A stretch of 64,000 nucleotides of DNA, from positions 1 through 64,000 of the forward strand of contig NZ_SBKP01000005.1 of the NCBI RefSeq assembly GCF_004122115.1, read 5' to 3'. The notes beneath the pieces were generated by a model. That model was not told where the DNA came from, ran no database searches, and worked only from the letters and a program-made list of their open reading frames with translations. This document shows, one piece after another, positions 14,770 to 23,933 of the stretch. Positions within the stretch are counted from its first letter, which is position 1. Each line of letters opens with the position of its first letter. This DNA is from Sphingobium fluviale (GTDB lineage Bacteria; Pseudomonadota; Alphaproteobacteria; Sphingomonadales; Sphingomonadaceae). The position numbers and the translations under genes were made by a program.

Positions 14770-16284
14770 ATGACCGTCATCAAGGCCGCAGACCTGATCG
14801 AGAGCGTCGCCGACGCGCTGCAATATATCAGCTATTATCACCCGATGGATTATATCCGCGCGCTGGGCGAGGCCTATAAGGCCGAGCAAGGCCCGGCGGC
14901 GAAGGACGCGATCGCGCAGATCCTCACCAACAGCCGCATGTGCGCCGAGGGGCATCGGCCGATCTGTCAGGATACCGGCATCGTCAATGTGTTCATCGAA
15001 TGGGGCATGGATTGCCAGCTCGATGATACCTCGCGCCCGCTGCAGGAGATTGTCGACGAAGGTGTGCGCCGCGCCTATCTGCATCCTGAGAACAGATTGC
15101 GCGCCTCGGTGCTGCGCGATCCCGCCTTCACCCGCCAGAACACCAAGGACAACACGCCCTGCGTGCTGCATGTCGAGATGGTGCCGGGCAACACGGTTTC
15201 CATCGACGTCGCGGCGAAGGGCGGCGGCAGCGAGAACAAATCCAAGTTCAAGATGATGAACCCGTCTGACAGCATCGTCGATTGGGTGCTGGAGATGCTC
15301 CCCCAGATGGGCGCGGGCTGGTGCCCCCCCGGCATGCTCGGCATCGGCATCGGCGGCACTGCAGAGAAAGCGGTGCTGCTCGCCAAGCAGAGCCTGATGG
15401 ACCCCATCGACATGGCGCAATTGAAGGCGCGCGGGCCGCAGACCGACATCGAGCGCCTGCGCATCGAGATATTCGACAAGGTCAATGCGCTCGGCATCGG
15501 CGCGCAGGGGCTGGGCGGGCTTTCGACCATCCTCGATGTGAAGATCTATGACTATCCCTGCCATGCGGCGGGCAAGCCGGTGGCGATGATCCCCAACTGC
15601 GCCGCCACGCGCCACGCGCATGTCACGCTGGATGGCTCCGGCCCGGCCTATCTGGAACAGCCGAACCTCGACGAGTGGCCCGATGTGCATTGGGAGCCGG
15701 ATGCCGCGGCGATCAAGGTTGACCTCGATACGCTGACGCCGGAAATCGTGCAGAGCTGGAAGCAGGGCGACCGGCTGCTCCTCAACGGCAAGATGCTGAC
15801 CGGGCGCGACGCCGCGCACAAGCGCATCCAGGATATGCTCAGCCGTGGCGAGCCGCTGCCGGTCGATTTCAAGGGCCGCGCGATCTATTATGTCGGCCCG
15901 GTAGACCCCGTGATGGGCGAGGTTGTCGGCCCCGCAGGCCCGACCACCGCCACGCGTATGGACAAGTTCACCGACATGATGCTGGATCTTGGCCTCCTCA
16001 CGATGATCGGCAAGGCCGAGCGCGGCATGGGCGCGGTAGAGGTGATAAAGAAGCACAAGGTGACATATCTGATGGCGGTCGGCGGCGCGGCCTATCTGGT
16101 TGCGCGCGCGATCAAGGGCGCCAAGGTCGTCGGCTTCGAGGATCTGGGCATGGAGGCAATTTACGAGTTCGAGGTGAAGGACATGCCCGTCACCGTTGCG
16201 GTGGATAGTGAGGGCAACAATGTCCACTATCTCGCGCCGCTGGTCTGGCGGGACAAGATTGCCAAGGAAGGCCTGCTGGGCTGA
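14770..16284 (+). CDS. Fumarate hydratase, class I (iron-sulfur)
   Basis: The 504-aa protein is the [4Fe-4S] FumA/FumB-type enzyme that interconverts fumarate and malate in the TCA cycle. Fused alpha and beta domains are visible. The alpha part has HRPICQDTGIVNVF, AAKGGGSENKSKF and GIGGTAEKAVLLAKQ; the beta part has GRDAAHKRIQDM, GPVDPVMGEVVGPAGPTTATRMDKF and the MIGKAERG motif. Cysteines in ICQDTG, the LPQMGAGWCPPG segment and PNCAATRH are cluster-ligand candidates. It is a single gene with a 179-nt leader after nrdB. The length is usual for class I fumarases. Confidence 0.95.
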   Translation: MTVIKAADLIESVADALQYISYYHPMDYIRALGEAYKAEQGPAAKDAIAQILTNSRMCAEGHRPICQDTGIVNVFIEWGMDCQLDDTSRPLQEIVDEGVRRAYLHPENRLRASVLRDPAFTRQNTKDNTPCVLHVEMVPGNTVSIDVAAKGGGSENKSKFKMMNPSDSIVDWVLEMLPQMGAGWCPPGMLGIGIGGTAEKAVLLAKQSLMDPIDMAQLKARGPQTDIERLRIEIFDKVNALGIGAQGLGGLSTILDVKIYDYPCHAAGKPVAMIPNCAATRHAHVTLDGSGPAYLEQPNLDEWPDVHWEPDAAAIKVDLDTLTPEIVQSWKQGDRLLLNGKMLTGRDAAHKRIQDMLSRGEPLPVDFKGRAIYYVGPVDPVMGEVVGPAGPTTATRMDKFTDMMLDLGLLTMIGKAERGMGAVEVIKKHKVTYLMAVGGAAYLVARAIKGAKVVGFEDLGMEAIYEFEVKDMPVTVAVDSEGNNVHYLAPLVWRDKIAKEGLLG

Positions 16285-16358
16285 ACGGGGCGAGGGTGCA
16301 TGAGTGCGCGCAACAAAGCGCGGACATGGGCGTTAGCTTCAGTAAAGGAGCACGCCAT

Positions 16359-16604
16359 ATGGCATTTACGCAATTAGACCCGCCTATTCCGCTCGAAGTG
16401 ATCGACAAGGGCAAGGGCTTCGCAATTGGCATGATCGATTACGGACCGGAGCATAACCTGATCTGGGTGACGGCGATTGATGACACAGGCGAAATCTGGT
16501 GCGCGCCCAACCCCAAGGTGCGGATGCAACAGAACTGGACGCTGGGCCGCCCGCGCCCCGGCTGTGACAAAGACCATGGCAATGAGCTGCACAAGGCGAT
16601 TTGA
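16359..16604 (+). CDS. Small conserved hypothetical protein
   Basis: An AAAGGAG site at 16344-16350 fixes the ATG at 16359 and gives 81 aa. The product is acidic/neutral without signal peptide or membrane segment. It contains IDYGPEHNLIWVTAIDDTGEIWCAPNP, split between beta strands, and ends GCDKDHGNELHKAI. Proteins of this kind are found next to metabolic genes in sphingomonads, but I know of no function. Confidence 0.7.
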   Translation: MAFTQLDPPIPLEVIDKGKGFAIGMIDYGPEHNLIWVTAIDDTGEIWCAPNPKVRMQQNWTLGRPRPGCDKDHGNELHKAI

Positions 16605-16650
16605 TTAGGGCGTGCGCTCAATGGGGATTTCCCGCATAATGGAGGAGAGC

Positions 16651-17121
16651 ATGACCGAAGAACCGAACGAATTGGCCGTCGAAATTTTCATCAATGCCCC
16701 GCCGCAAAAAGTGTGGGACATCATGACGGCCCGTCAGGAGGAATGGTGGTGCCCGAAGCCATGGCGCACAGAGATCATCGAGCAGGATTGGCGCGCGGGT
16801 GGACGCTCCGCCATGGTGATGCGCGGGCCGAATGAGGGCGAGGAGCATATGCTGGAGGGCATATTTCTGGAGGTGACGCCCGGCGTGCGCTTCGTCACCA
16901 CCGACGCGGTGAAGACCGGCGGGGTGGCGGGGGCATGGGCGCCGCAGGAGGCGTTCATGATCGGCATCTGGGAAGTGGCGCCGGAAGGCGAAGGCACGCG
17001 CTATCGGGCATCCGCCCGCCACTGGACCGCCGAGGCAAGGCAGCAGCACGCAGACATGGGCTTCACCGATGGTTGGCAGGCCTGTGCGCAACAGCTCAAG
17101 GATCTGGCCGAGGGCGCATAG
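16651..17121 (+). CDS. SRPBCC/AHSA1-domain protein
   Basis: A GGAGGAGAG site places the start at 16651 (156 aa). The product opens with a beta strand ELAVEIFINAPPQKVWD, the hallmark of AHSA1/START-like folds. WWCPKPWRTEI, GEEHMLEGIFLEVTPGVRFVTT and a C-terminal helix starting ADMGFTDGWQACAQQL follow. Such proteins form a ligand-binding cavity. The natural ligand is unknown. It lies 46 nt after the small gene upstream and may be in the same operon. Confidence 0.85.
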   Translation: MTEEPNELAVEIFINAPPQKVWDIMTARQEEWWCPKPWRTEIIEQDWRAGGRSAMVMRGPNEGEEHMLEGIFLEVTPGVRFVTTDAVKTGGVAGAWAPQEAFMIGIWEVAPEGEGTRYRASARHWTAEARQQHADMGFTDGWQACAQQLKDLAEGA

Positions 17122-17434
17122 GGCAGATGGCGTGTACGCCGCCTGGCGGCTTCGCCTTCACACCCATGTATCGTGTTTACCGCTCCTGATACCCCGAAAG
17201 TGCCGATTGCTGGCTTGCGCGGCCATGGGTTCCGGACGGAAATGACTAAATTGTCACTACAGCCCCTAGTGCGCGCTGCGTTAGATATGGATCAGTAAGT
17301 GCGCTCTATGTTTTTGTTGTGTTACATCGTTCTGGCGCAAAACCGGTTCCCATTTTTGCGCACGATGCTCTAAGTTCCCCCGCGGTATCGAGCGCAGGAT
17401 GTGAACACACAACCGGCAACCTTGGAGCAGAGCG
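17122..17434. other. Intergenic region with palindromic repeat
   Basis: No gene is visible. It carries a long imperfect hairpin at 17325-17368 (listed separately), a possible promoter for the VOC gene, and a GGAGC-type binding site before the ATG at 17435. Confidence 0.5.
17325..17368. repeat. Palindromic intergenic repeat, CCGGTTCCCA core
   Basis: CATCGT...GCGCAAAA on the left pairs with TTTTTGCGC...CGATG on the right around a CCGGTTCCCA centre. This architecture, a hairpin with an AACCGGTTCCCA loop, is widespread in alphaproteobacterial intergenic spaces, especially in Rhizobiales. It is probably a REP-like mobile palindrome. Confidence 0.6.
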
Positions 17435-18211
17435 ATGGCAAACAAGCATGGCGATTTCATCTGGTACGAGCTGATGACGAGAGAGGCGGATGCCGCTCAA
17501 AGCTTTTATGGCTCCCTACTCGAATGGACTTTTGCGGGCAGCGATACGCCTGGAATGGATTATCGGATAATCAATGCGCCAGCCCACAGCGTTGGCGGCG
17601 TGATGCAGCTGACGCCCCAAATGATTGAGGGCGGCGCATTTCCGGCCTGGGTTGGCTATGTCGCGGTAGATGACGTGGACAAATGCGCCGAGAGCATTGC
17701 TCATGGTGGCGGCAATATCCTGATGCCGGGAATGGACATTGCAGAGGTTGGCCGCATCGCCATGGTGACCGATCCACAGGGCGCGCCCTTTTACATAATG
17801 GCCCCGTCCGGCAATGGCGAGAGCCTGGCCTTTGCTCATGACCGCCCGCGGATCGGCCACTGCGCCTGGAATGAGCTGATCACGTCTGATCAGGGGGCGG
17901 CGCTGCATTTCTATGGGGCCCGATTTGGTTGGGTGAAGGACGGAGCGATGGATATGGGACCGATGGGATCCTATGATTTCATTCGTCACGGAGCCATGAT
18001 CGGCGCGATCATGACCGGCACGGATCAGATGGGGCCTCCACACTGGAATCACTATTTTCGCGTAGCCGATATCGATGCAGCGGTAGCGGCCATAGATAGC
18101 GGCGGTGGCAAGGTACTCAACGGCCCGATGGAAATACCGGGCGGCGACTTCGCATTGCAGGGCATAGACCCCCAAGGTGCACATTTCGCGCTGGTAGGGC
18201 CGCGTCACTGA
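17435..18211 (+). CDS. Tandem VOC-fold (glyoxalase-like) protein
   Basis: The 258-aa protein is two VOC domains in a row. Repeat one is about residues 5-125, beginning GDFIWYELMTREADAAQSFYG and ending DPQGAPFYIM. Repeat two is about 138-256, beginning CAWNELITSDQGAALHFYGA and ending DPQGAHFALVG. Each is built from paired beta-alpha-beta-beta-beta units. The family includes glyoxalase I, extradiol dioxygenases and resistance proteins, so the reaction cannot be named from sequence. It is monocistronic and converges on the S9 peptidase gene. Confidence 0.88.
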   Translation: MANKHGDFIWYELMTREADAAQSFYGSLLEWTFAGSDTPGMDYRIINAPAHSVGGVMQLTPQMIEGGAFPAWVGYVAVDDVDKCAESIAHGGGNILMPGMDIAEVGRIAMVTDPQGAPFYIMAPSGNGESLAFAHDRPRIGHCAWNELITSDQGAALHFYGARFGWVKDGAMDMGPMGSYDFIRHGAMIGAIMTGTDQMGPPHWNHYFRVADIDAAVAAIDSGGGKVLNGPMEIPGGDFALQGIDPQGAHFALVGPRH

Positions 18212-18242
18212 TAAGAAGTGGGCCTTTATCGACATACCAAAG

Positions 18243-20201
18243 TTATTTCGGCGGATCGGGCGGATTGTATTTTTCGACAAACGTCACTGCGGCTTGAAGC
18301 ATCGTCAAGCGGGTGTCGCTGTTTGATAGCCAGTGATCTTCGCCCGGCAGTGTAATGAATTCGACGGTCTTGCCGGCTCTGCGGAGAGCCGCAGCCATGT
18401 CGGTGCTCTGGTCGTAGAGGACGACAGTATCATCCTTGCCATGAATGAGCAGAACCGGCGCATCGACGTTATCGACATGGCGGATGGGAGATATATCGCG
18501 CAGATCCCGGCCCGATCCGACTTCCCTTTTAAGGGTGCGGCGCAGGGTGTTGTTGCCGCCGCTTTCGCTAATGTCGGAGTTTACCATTTTCTGTACGTCG
18601 CTCACTCCGGCGAAAGACACCGCGCAGCGATATAGACCGTGTTGTAGGGTGACGCCTGCCAGCGCGGCATAACCGCCATAGCTGGCGCCCATGATACAGG
18701 CGCGCTTGGGATCGGCTATTCCGTCTTTCACCAATTGGGCTAGACCGTCCGAGATGTCGGTCTGCATCTTGCGGCCCCATTCGCCATGGCCGGCTCGCTC
18801 GAAATCCGCACCATAACCGGTGGAGCCGCGGAAATTTGGCTGGAGGACGGCATATCCGCGTGCGGCAAACGCCTGCGCCCACCAGTCGAAGCCCGGATAA
18901 TCACGTGACGCCGGGCCGCCATGAGGGAAAATGATCACGGGCAGATTCTTGGCAGCGCGCTGCGGCGGCAGGGTCAGAACAGCTGCGATGTCCTTGCCGT
19001 CGCCCGCCTTGTAGTGAATCATCTTCATCGGCGCGACGTCTTCTGCTGCAATCGGGTAGGACGTGCCCAGTACATCGGCCTTGCCGGTCCGGATATCGAC
19101 CTGCCACCACGTCTGCGGATCATTCACCCCTTCCGTCATGACGATCAGCCTGTTGAAAGCGTCGTTCCAGTCGATGAGGCGCACGCTGACACCTGGAAAT
19201 GCCTTTTGCGTTGCTTCGACGACTTTTTGGTGAAACCGGTTGAAGAATTGATAGGTGGGAACATCACCCTCATGCCGGTATCCCATGAGCTGGCGGGTGC
19301 GATTGTCGAAGAAACTCCCGCCGATGCGCATATCGGCCAGGATTTCAGACGCGCTCCCTCCTGTTATGGGAACTTCCATCCATCGCTCGCGACCAGTCTC
19401 CTGGTCCTCCTGGGTATATATGACGGTATCTGCTTTAGGTCCGAAACCTACCAGACCGACATTGCCGAACTTGTCGATACCGGTCGCGATCTTCTCACCC
19501 TGTGCATTGGTTAGGCGCCAGTTGCCATCGATCGAGCGGAAGTCGAAAGTGACGCTGACCTTGCCGTCCGGACCTATCAGCCATGTACGGTAGTTCTCCT
19601 GATCGTCAACGCGCGGAGCAAGCTTCTTGTTCTTGCGCGTTTGCAAATCGACCTCATACAAAACCGGGCGTGCGCTCTTAAGCCAAGGCTCTACTTTGCC
19701 GTCGGTCTCGAACGTTATGCCGCCAAAATAGCCGTACCATTTGCCATCGCGCTGGTTCAGCCCGTGAAAGCCGCGGATTCCACCCCGGATCGAGGGGTTC
19801 TTGTCAAACACGCTCCAGGGCTTGCCGCCCCCGATGGGAATGACCAACATCGAATAGAGTTCCGCCTTGTCGGCGGTGAAGCCTATTCCAAGATTTGCGG
19901 TGTTTGAAGTTTCAAGAAGGACCATGCCGTCGCCGGCCCAATAGAGCCCTCTTACCTTGGCGGCACCTATACTGACCGCCATGACGGGCTTGGTGTTCTT
20001 GTCGAGGATGATCAGGCGGCGCAGATCGCCTGTGGTGCCGATGAGCGCGATATGATCGCCTGACTGGGAAATCGCGGCGCGCTCGAAGCTTGGCTGTTTT
20101 CCATAAACCGAGAGGGGCGGCGCCGCGTGGAGCGAGATGGAAAGCGAAAGAGAAACGAACAGCGCCAAACAGCAGCGCCAAGTGCACCACACAAGCTTCA
20201 C
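18243..20201 (-). CDS. Exported S9 family (prolyl oligopeptidase-like) peptidase
   Basis: The 652-aa product begins with a signal peptide (CLALFVSLSLSISLHAAPP). A beta-propeller of about 370 residues follows, then an alpha/beta-hydrolase domain with the catalytic serine in GASYGGYAAL, aspartate in LIHGKDDTVV and histidine in LPGEDHWLSN. HGGPASRDYPGFDWW forms the oxyanion side. S9 enzymes of this type (acylaminoacyl-peptidase/DPP-like) cut short peptides in the periplasm. It stands alone on the minus strand. The exact specificity is unknown. Confidence 0.93.
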   Translation of the reverse strand: MKLVWCTWRCCLALFVSLSLSISLHAAPPLSVYGKQPSFERAAISQSGDHIALIGTTGDLRRLIILDKNTKPVMAVSIGAAKVRGLYWAGDGMVLLETSNTANLGIGFTADKAELYSMLVIPIGGGKPWSVFDKNPSIRGGIRGFHGLNQRDGKWYGYFGGITFETDGKVEPWLKSARPVLYEVDLQTRKNKKLAPRVDDQENYRTWLIGPDGKVSVTFDFRSIDGNWRLTNAQGEKIATGIDKFGNVGLVGFGPKADTVIYTQEDQETGRERWMEVPITGGSASEILADMRIGGSFFDNRTRQLMGYRHEGDVPTYQFFNRFHQKVVEATQKAFPGVSVRLIDWNDAFNRLIVMTEGVNDPQTWWQVDIRTGKADVLGTSYPIAAEDVAPMKMIHYKAGDGKDIAAVLTLPPQRAAKNLPVIIFPHGGPASRDYPGFDWWAQAFAARGYAVLQPNFRGSTGYGADFERAGHGEWGRKMQTDISDGLAQLVKDGIADPKRACIMGASYGGYAALAGVTLQHGLYRCAVSFAGVSDVQKMVNSDISESGGNNTLRRTLKREVGSGRDLRDISPIRHVDNVDAPVLLIHGKDDTVVLYDQSTDMAAALRRAGKTVEFITLPGEDHWLSNSDTRLTMLQAAVTFVEKYNPPDPPK

Positions 20202-20292
20202 GCAAAATTCTCCCCCGTTGCCCCCAGTGATACTACATTAGAATAGGAGAATTTCTACTGTTACCGACTACATTATTGCCGAAGGGCGTCGC

Positions 20293-22101
20293 TCACCCCT
20301 TGTACAACCCATCCAGCCTTTCCTGATAAACTCCGCGGATCACATGCCGCCTGATCTTGATCGAGGGGGTGAGCATCTGGTTCTCGATTGTAAAGGGCGC
20401 GTCGGCTATGATGAACTGGCGCACGCGCTCGGTGACGGAGAGGTCAGCGTTCACCCGGTCCACCGCCGCGCGCAAGGCGGTGTGGAGCGCGGGGTCGGCG
20501 GCGAGTTCGGTCAGGGAGGCTTGCCCCTTGCCGTTGGTCTTCGCCCATTCGGCCAGCCACTCCGCCTCCGGCACGATGACGCCGACGAGATAGGGCCGCC
20601 GGTCTCCGCTCACCATCGCTTGCGCGATCTCGTCCTGCAAGGTCAGCATGCCCTCGACCTTTTGCGGCGAGACATTGTCGCCCTTGTCGTTGACGATGAT
20701 GTCCTTCTTGCGATCCGTGATCTTGAGGCGGCCACCCGCATCGAACTCGCCAATGTCGCCGGTGTGGAGCCAGCCATCGCGCAGCACGCGAGCGCTTTCT
20801 TCGGGATTGCGCCAATAGCCGTGCATCACCAGCTCGCCGCGCACGAGGATCTCGCCATCCTCCGCAATTCTGACTTCCACACCTTTAAGCGGCGTGCCCA
20901 CCGTGTCCATCTTCATGCCGGTGCGGGGCCGGGTGACGGAGATGACCGGCCCGGCCTCGGTCTGGCCATAGCCCTGCAACAGCGTGAGGCCGAGCGCGTG
21001 GAAGAAGGCGCCGACATCGGGGTTGAGCGGTGCGCCGCCCGACACCAGCGCCTTGATCCGCCCGCCAAAGCGCGCCTGAACCTTGGGCTTGATTGTGCGG
21101 TTGAGGAAGGCGCGAACCGGCACATCCCATAGCGCGAGCGGCTTGCCCCCCGCCTCGCGTGTGCCGATACGCAGCGCCTGATCGAGCAGGATCTGCGCGA
21201 CGCGGCCCTGTTTTTCGATCGCCTTCATCACGCGGGCGCGCAGCACCTCGAACAGGCGGGGCACCACGACCATGATCGTGGGGCGCACTTCCTCGATGTT
21301 GGAGGCAAGCTTGTCCAGCCCCTCGGCGTAATAAATCTGTGCGCCCAGCCCGATGGGGAGGAACTGGCCGCCGCTATGCTCATAGGCGTGGGAGAGGGGG
21401 AGGAAGGAGAGAAATATCTCGTCGCCCCAGCCGAAATCGCCGGCGATCACGTCGATACAGCCCTCGACGTTCAATAGGATCGCGCCGTGATGCTGCTTTA
21501 CCCCGCGTGGTGCGCCGCCGGTGCCGCTGGTGTAGATGAGGCAGGCGAGGTCGTCTCGGCTAGCGGTGAGGGAGGCGGCGCAGGCGGCGGGATCGGCTGC
21601 CGGGTCGTCGGCATGGGCGGCGATCAGCGCGTCCCACTGGCGCAGCTCCGCCACGCCCGCTTGGGCAAATTTCAGCGGCTCGATGCCGATGACGAGGCGG
21701 ACAGTGTTGGAATGGATCACGGCGGGCATCAGCGCCTTGGCGAGCTTAGCCGTGGAGACGATGACGGCGCGTGCCCCGCTGTCGTTGAGGATATGATCGT
21801 GATCGCGCGTGGTGTTTGTGGTGTAGGTTGGCACGCTGACCGCGCCTGCCGCCATTATGCCAAGATCGGCGATGCAGAATTCCGGCCGGTTTTCGGACAC
21901 GATCATCACCCGGTCGCCGGGGTTGATCCCCTCCGCGCGCAGGGCGGCAGCGAGGGCAGCTACCTGGCGCGCGGCTTCGGCCCAGCTGATAGGGTGCCAT
22001 GCGCCCCCGGCCTTGTGCCACAGGAAGGGCCGCTCGCCCCGCTCCGCCGCGCGGGTGAAGAACATGGTGACGAGGTTGGGGAAGTGCTCGAACTGACGCA
22101 T
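20293..22101 (-). CDS. AMP-dependent long-chain acyl-CoA synthetase
   Basis: The 602-aa enzyme belongs to the ANL superfamily and activates a fatty acid with ATP and CoA. The P-loop-like motif is LIYTSGTGGAPRGVKQ, with a glycine replacing the usual second threonine. A5 is YGQTEAGPVIS, A7/A8 are WLHTGDIGEFDAGGRLKITDRKKDIIV, and a C-terminal lysine lies in the TPSIKIRRHVI region. The overall form resembles FadD15-type long-chain enzymes. It is on the minus strand downstream of ggt, with a strong hairpin between them, so it is likely transcribed separately. Confidence 0.92.
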   Translation of the reverse strand: MRQFEHFPNLVTMFFTRAAERGERPFLWHKAGGAWHPISWAEAARQVAALAAALRAEGINPGDRVMIVSENRPEFCIADLGIMAAGAVSVPTYTTNTTRDHDHILNDSGARAVIVSTAKLAKALMPAVIHSNTVRLVIGIEPLKFAQAGVAELRQWDALIAAHADDPAADPAACAASLTASRDDLACLIYTSGTGGAPRGVKQHHGAILLNVEGCIDVIAGDFGWGDEIFLSFLPLSHAYEHSGGQFLPIGLGAQIYYAEGLDKLASNIEEVRPTIMVVVPRLFEVLRARVMKAIEKQGRVAQILLDQALRIGTREAGGKPLALWDVPVRAFLNRTIKPKVQARFGGRIKALVSGGAPLNPDVGAFFHALGLTLLQGYGQTEAGPVISVTRPRTGMKMDTVGTPLKGVEVRIAEDGEILVRGELVMHGYWRNPEESARVLRDGWLHTGDIGEFDAGGRLKITDRKKDIIVNDKGDNVSPQKVEGMLTLQDEIAQAMVSGDRRPYLVGVIVPEAEWLAEWAKTNGKGQASLTELAADPALHTALRAAVDRVNADLSVTERVRQFIIADAPFTIENQMLTPSIKIRRHVIRGVYQERLDGLYKG

Positions 22102-22146
22102 CTGCTCTCCGTTTATTGTTCCACTTCCGTGGACAGGCGGTGCCAG

Positions 22147-22208
22147 CCCTCTCCCCCGCCCAACCTCCCGACACTCTATACTAACGGGAGGTTGGGCGGG
22201 GGAAAGGG
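22147..22208. repeat. Long near-perfect hairpin between ggt and the acyl-CoA synthetase gene
   Basis: Arms 22147-22170 and 22185-22208 match at 23 of 24 positions (core CCCCCGCCCAACCTCCCG) with a 14-nt loop. It lies 27 nt after the ggt stop. It may end or attenuate transcription entering the synthetase gene, and its sequence type suggests a mobile palindromic repeat. Confidence 0.7.
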
Positions 22209-22235
22209 CCAGTGCTGAGGCCCATCATATCCCTC

Positions 22236-23933
22236 TCATTCCGTAAGGGCCACCCCCACGCTGCGCGGGTCCGCCGCGCCCTGCCAGCGGCCATCGGGCA
22301 GGCGCTCCGCCGCGTTGGCCTTGAGCCGCGCATTGAGCGTGCCGACATGATGGCCCATGGCTTCGAGCGCGGGCTTCATTGCGTCCAGTCTGGTGCCGGA
22401 TTCCAGCGTCAGGCCGTTGCGATCAAAGAAAATCAGACCCAGCCCGATACTGTCGCGCGCGCTCATGCCCCAGTCTAGATGGGCGATGAGGGCTTTTGCC
22501 ACCTGCATGATAATCGTCGCGCCGCCCGCCGCGCCAACGACGAAGACAGGCTTGCCGTCGGCATCATAGACGATGGTGGGCGCCATTGATGAGCGCGGCC
22601 GCTTGCCCGGCTGCACCCGGTTGGCGACGAGCGTGCCGTCTTTCTCCGGGGCGAAATCAAAGTCGGTCAGCTCATTGTTGAGAAAAAAACCGTGGGCGAT
22701 GAGCTGGCTGCCAAACGGGCCTTCAACGGTGGAGGTGATTGCGGCAATATTGCCAGCATCATCTACGGCGACGAAGTGCGTGGTGCCGGGTGTATCGCTC
22801 CCCATGGCGGGAATACGCGGTGGCGCGCCTGCCGGAATACCCGCCTCATAGCTGGCGCGGGGAGTGTCTGGCGCGATCAGGGCAGAGCGGGCCTGTACAT
22901 AGCTTCGGTCGATCAGACCGCTAACCGGCACGGATACAAAGTCGCTGTCCCCCAGATATGCGTTCCTGTCGGCAAAGGCCAGCCGCATCGCCTCGCCGAT
23001 CAAGTGCCAGCTTTGTGGATTGTCCGGCCCCAGCGCCTTCATGTCGAACCGCTCCAGCATACCGAGGATTTGCACAACCGCCACCGCCCCTGAGGAGGGC
23101 GGGCCCATGCCGCATATCTTATAGACGCGGTATTGCCCGCACACGGGCGGGCGGAACTTTGCGCGGTAGGACGCAAGATCTGCTTTTGTGAGATGGGCGG
23201 GGTTGCGCGGGGCATTGGCCACTGCGGCGCTGATGCCCGCCGCGCCGCCTCCCTTATAAAGAGCGCGTGGGCCTTTGGCGGCGATCTTCTCCAGAAAGTC
23301 CGCCAGCGCGGGGTTACGCAGCGTCTCTCCCTCTCGTGCCGGCCTGCCATCGATCCAGTAGATCGCGCGGGCATCGGGAAAGCTTTCCGACCAGAGCGGG
23401 GCTGCTCTCTCAAGCCCGTCGGCCAGTGGCTTCGTCACGACGAACCCCTCGCGCGCCAGCTTGATGGCGGGCGCAAACAGGTCTGCCCATTTCAGCCGGC
23501 CCCATTTTTCATGCGCCTTTTTCATCAGCGCGATATTGCCCGGCACACCGACCGACTTGCCACCGGGAACAGCCTGTACGAAGGGCAGGGGCTTGCCGTT
23601 CGGCCCAAGAAACAGCGCGGGAGTCGCGGATTTGGGCGCTGTTTCCCGCCCGTCTATCGTGGCAAGCGCGCCACTCTTTTCGTCATGATGCACCAGAAAG
23701 CCGCCGCCGCCGATGCCGCTCGATTGCGGCTCGACTACGGTGAGCGCCAGCATCATCGCGAGCGCGGCATCGGTGGCACTGCCGCCCTTGCGCAGCATTT
23801 CCATGCCCGCTTCGGATGCGCGCGGATCGGCCGAGGAGACCGTACCTGCCGCCCATGCCTGCGCGGTGAGGGTGAACAGCGCCAGCAGCGCGACCAGCAA
23901 CGCCCGAAGTTCAGCCACGCGGCGCATCGACAC
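22236..23933 (-). CDS. ggt: Gamma-glutamyltranspeptidase precursor
   Basis: The 565-aa precursor has a signal peptide (LLVALLALFTLTAQAWA) and the N-terminal large-subunit motif SSADPRASEAGMEMLRKGGSA, split by memory. The autocleavage site is GTTHFVAVD, where Thr384 becomes the nucleophile of the small subunit. Downstream motifs are NNELTDFDF and RPRSSMAPTIV. It hydrolyses or transfers the gamma-glutamyl group of glutathione in the periplasm. The start (23933 or 23927) lies inside the end of pyrD, a 17-23 nt overlap, so the two genes share a transcript. Confidence 0.95.
   Translation of the reverse strand: MSMRRVAELRALLVALLALFTLTAQAWAAGTVSSADPRASEAGMEMLRKGGSATDAALAMMLALTVVEPQSSGIGGGGFLVHHDEKSGALATIDGRETAPKSATPALFLGPNGKPLPFVQAVPGGKSVGVPGNIALMKKAHEKWGRLKWADLFAPAIKLAREGFVVTKPLADGLERAAPLWSESFPDARAIYWIDGRPAREGETLRNPALADFLEKIAAKGPRALYKGGGAAGISAAVANAPRNPAHLTKADLASYRAKFRPPVCGQYRVYKICGMGPPSSGAVAVVQILGMLERFDMKALGPDNPQSWHLIGEAMRLAFADRNAYLGDSDFVSVPVSGLIDRSYVQARSALIAPDTPRASYEAGIPAGAPPRIPAMGSDTPGTTHFVAVDDAGNIAAITSTVEGPFGSQLIAHGFFLNNELTDFDFAPEKDGTLVANRVQPGKRPRSSMAPTIVYDADGKPVFVVGAAGGATIIMQVAKALIAHLDWGMSARDSIGLGLIFFDRNGLTLESGTRLDAMKPALEAMGHHVGTLNARLKANAAERLPDGRWQGAADPRSVGVALTE

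Noticed and set aside
14749-16227. 492-codon minus-strand frame across the fumarase gene
   Set aside because: It is an antisense shadow; all conserved motifs are in the plus-strand fumarase.
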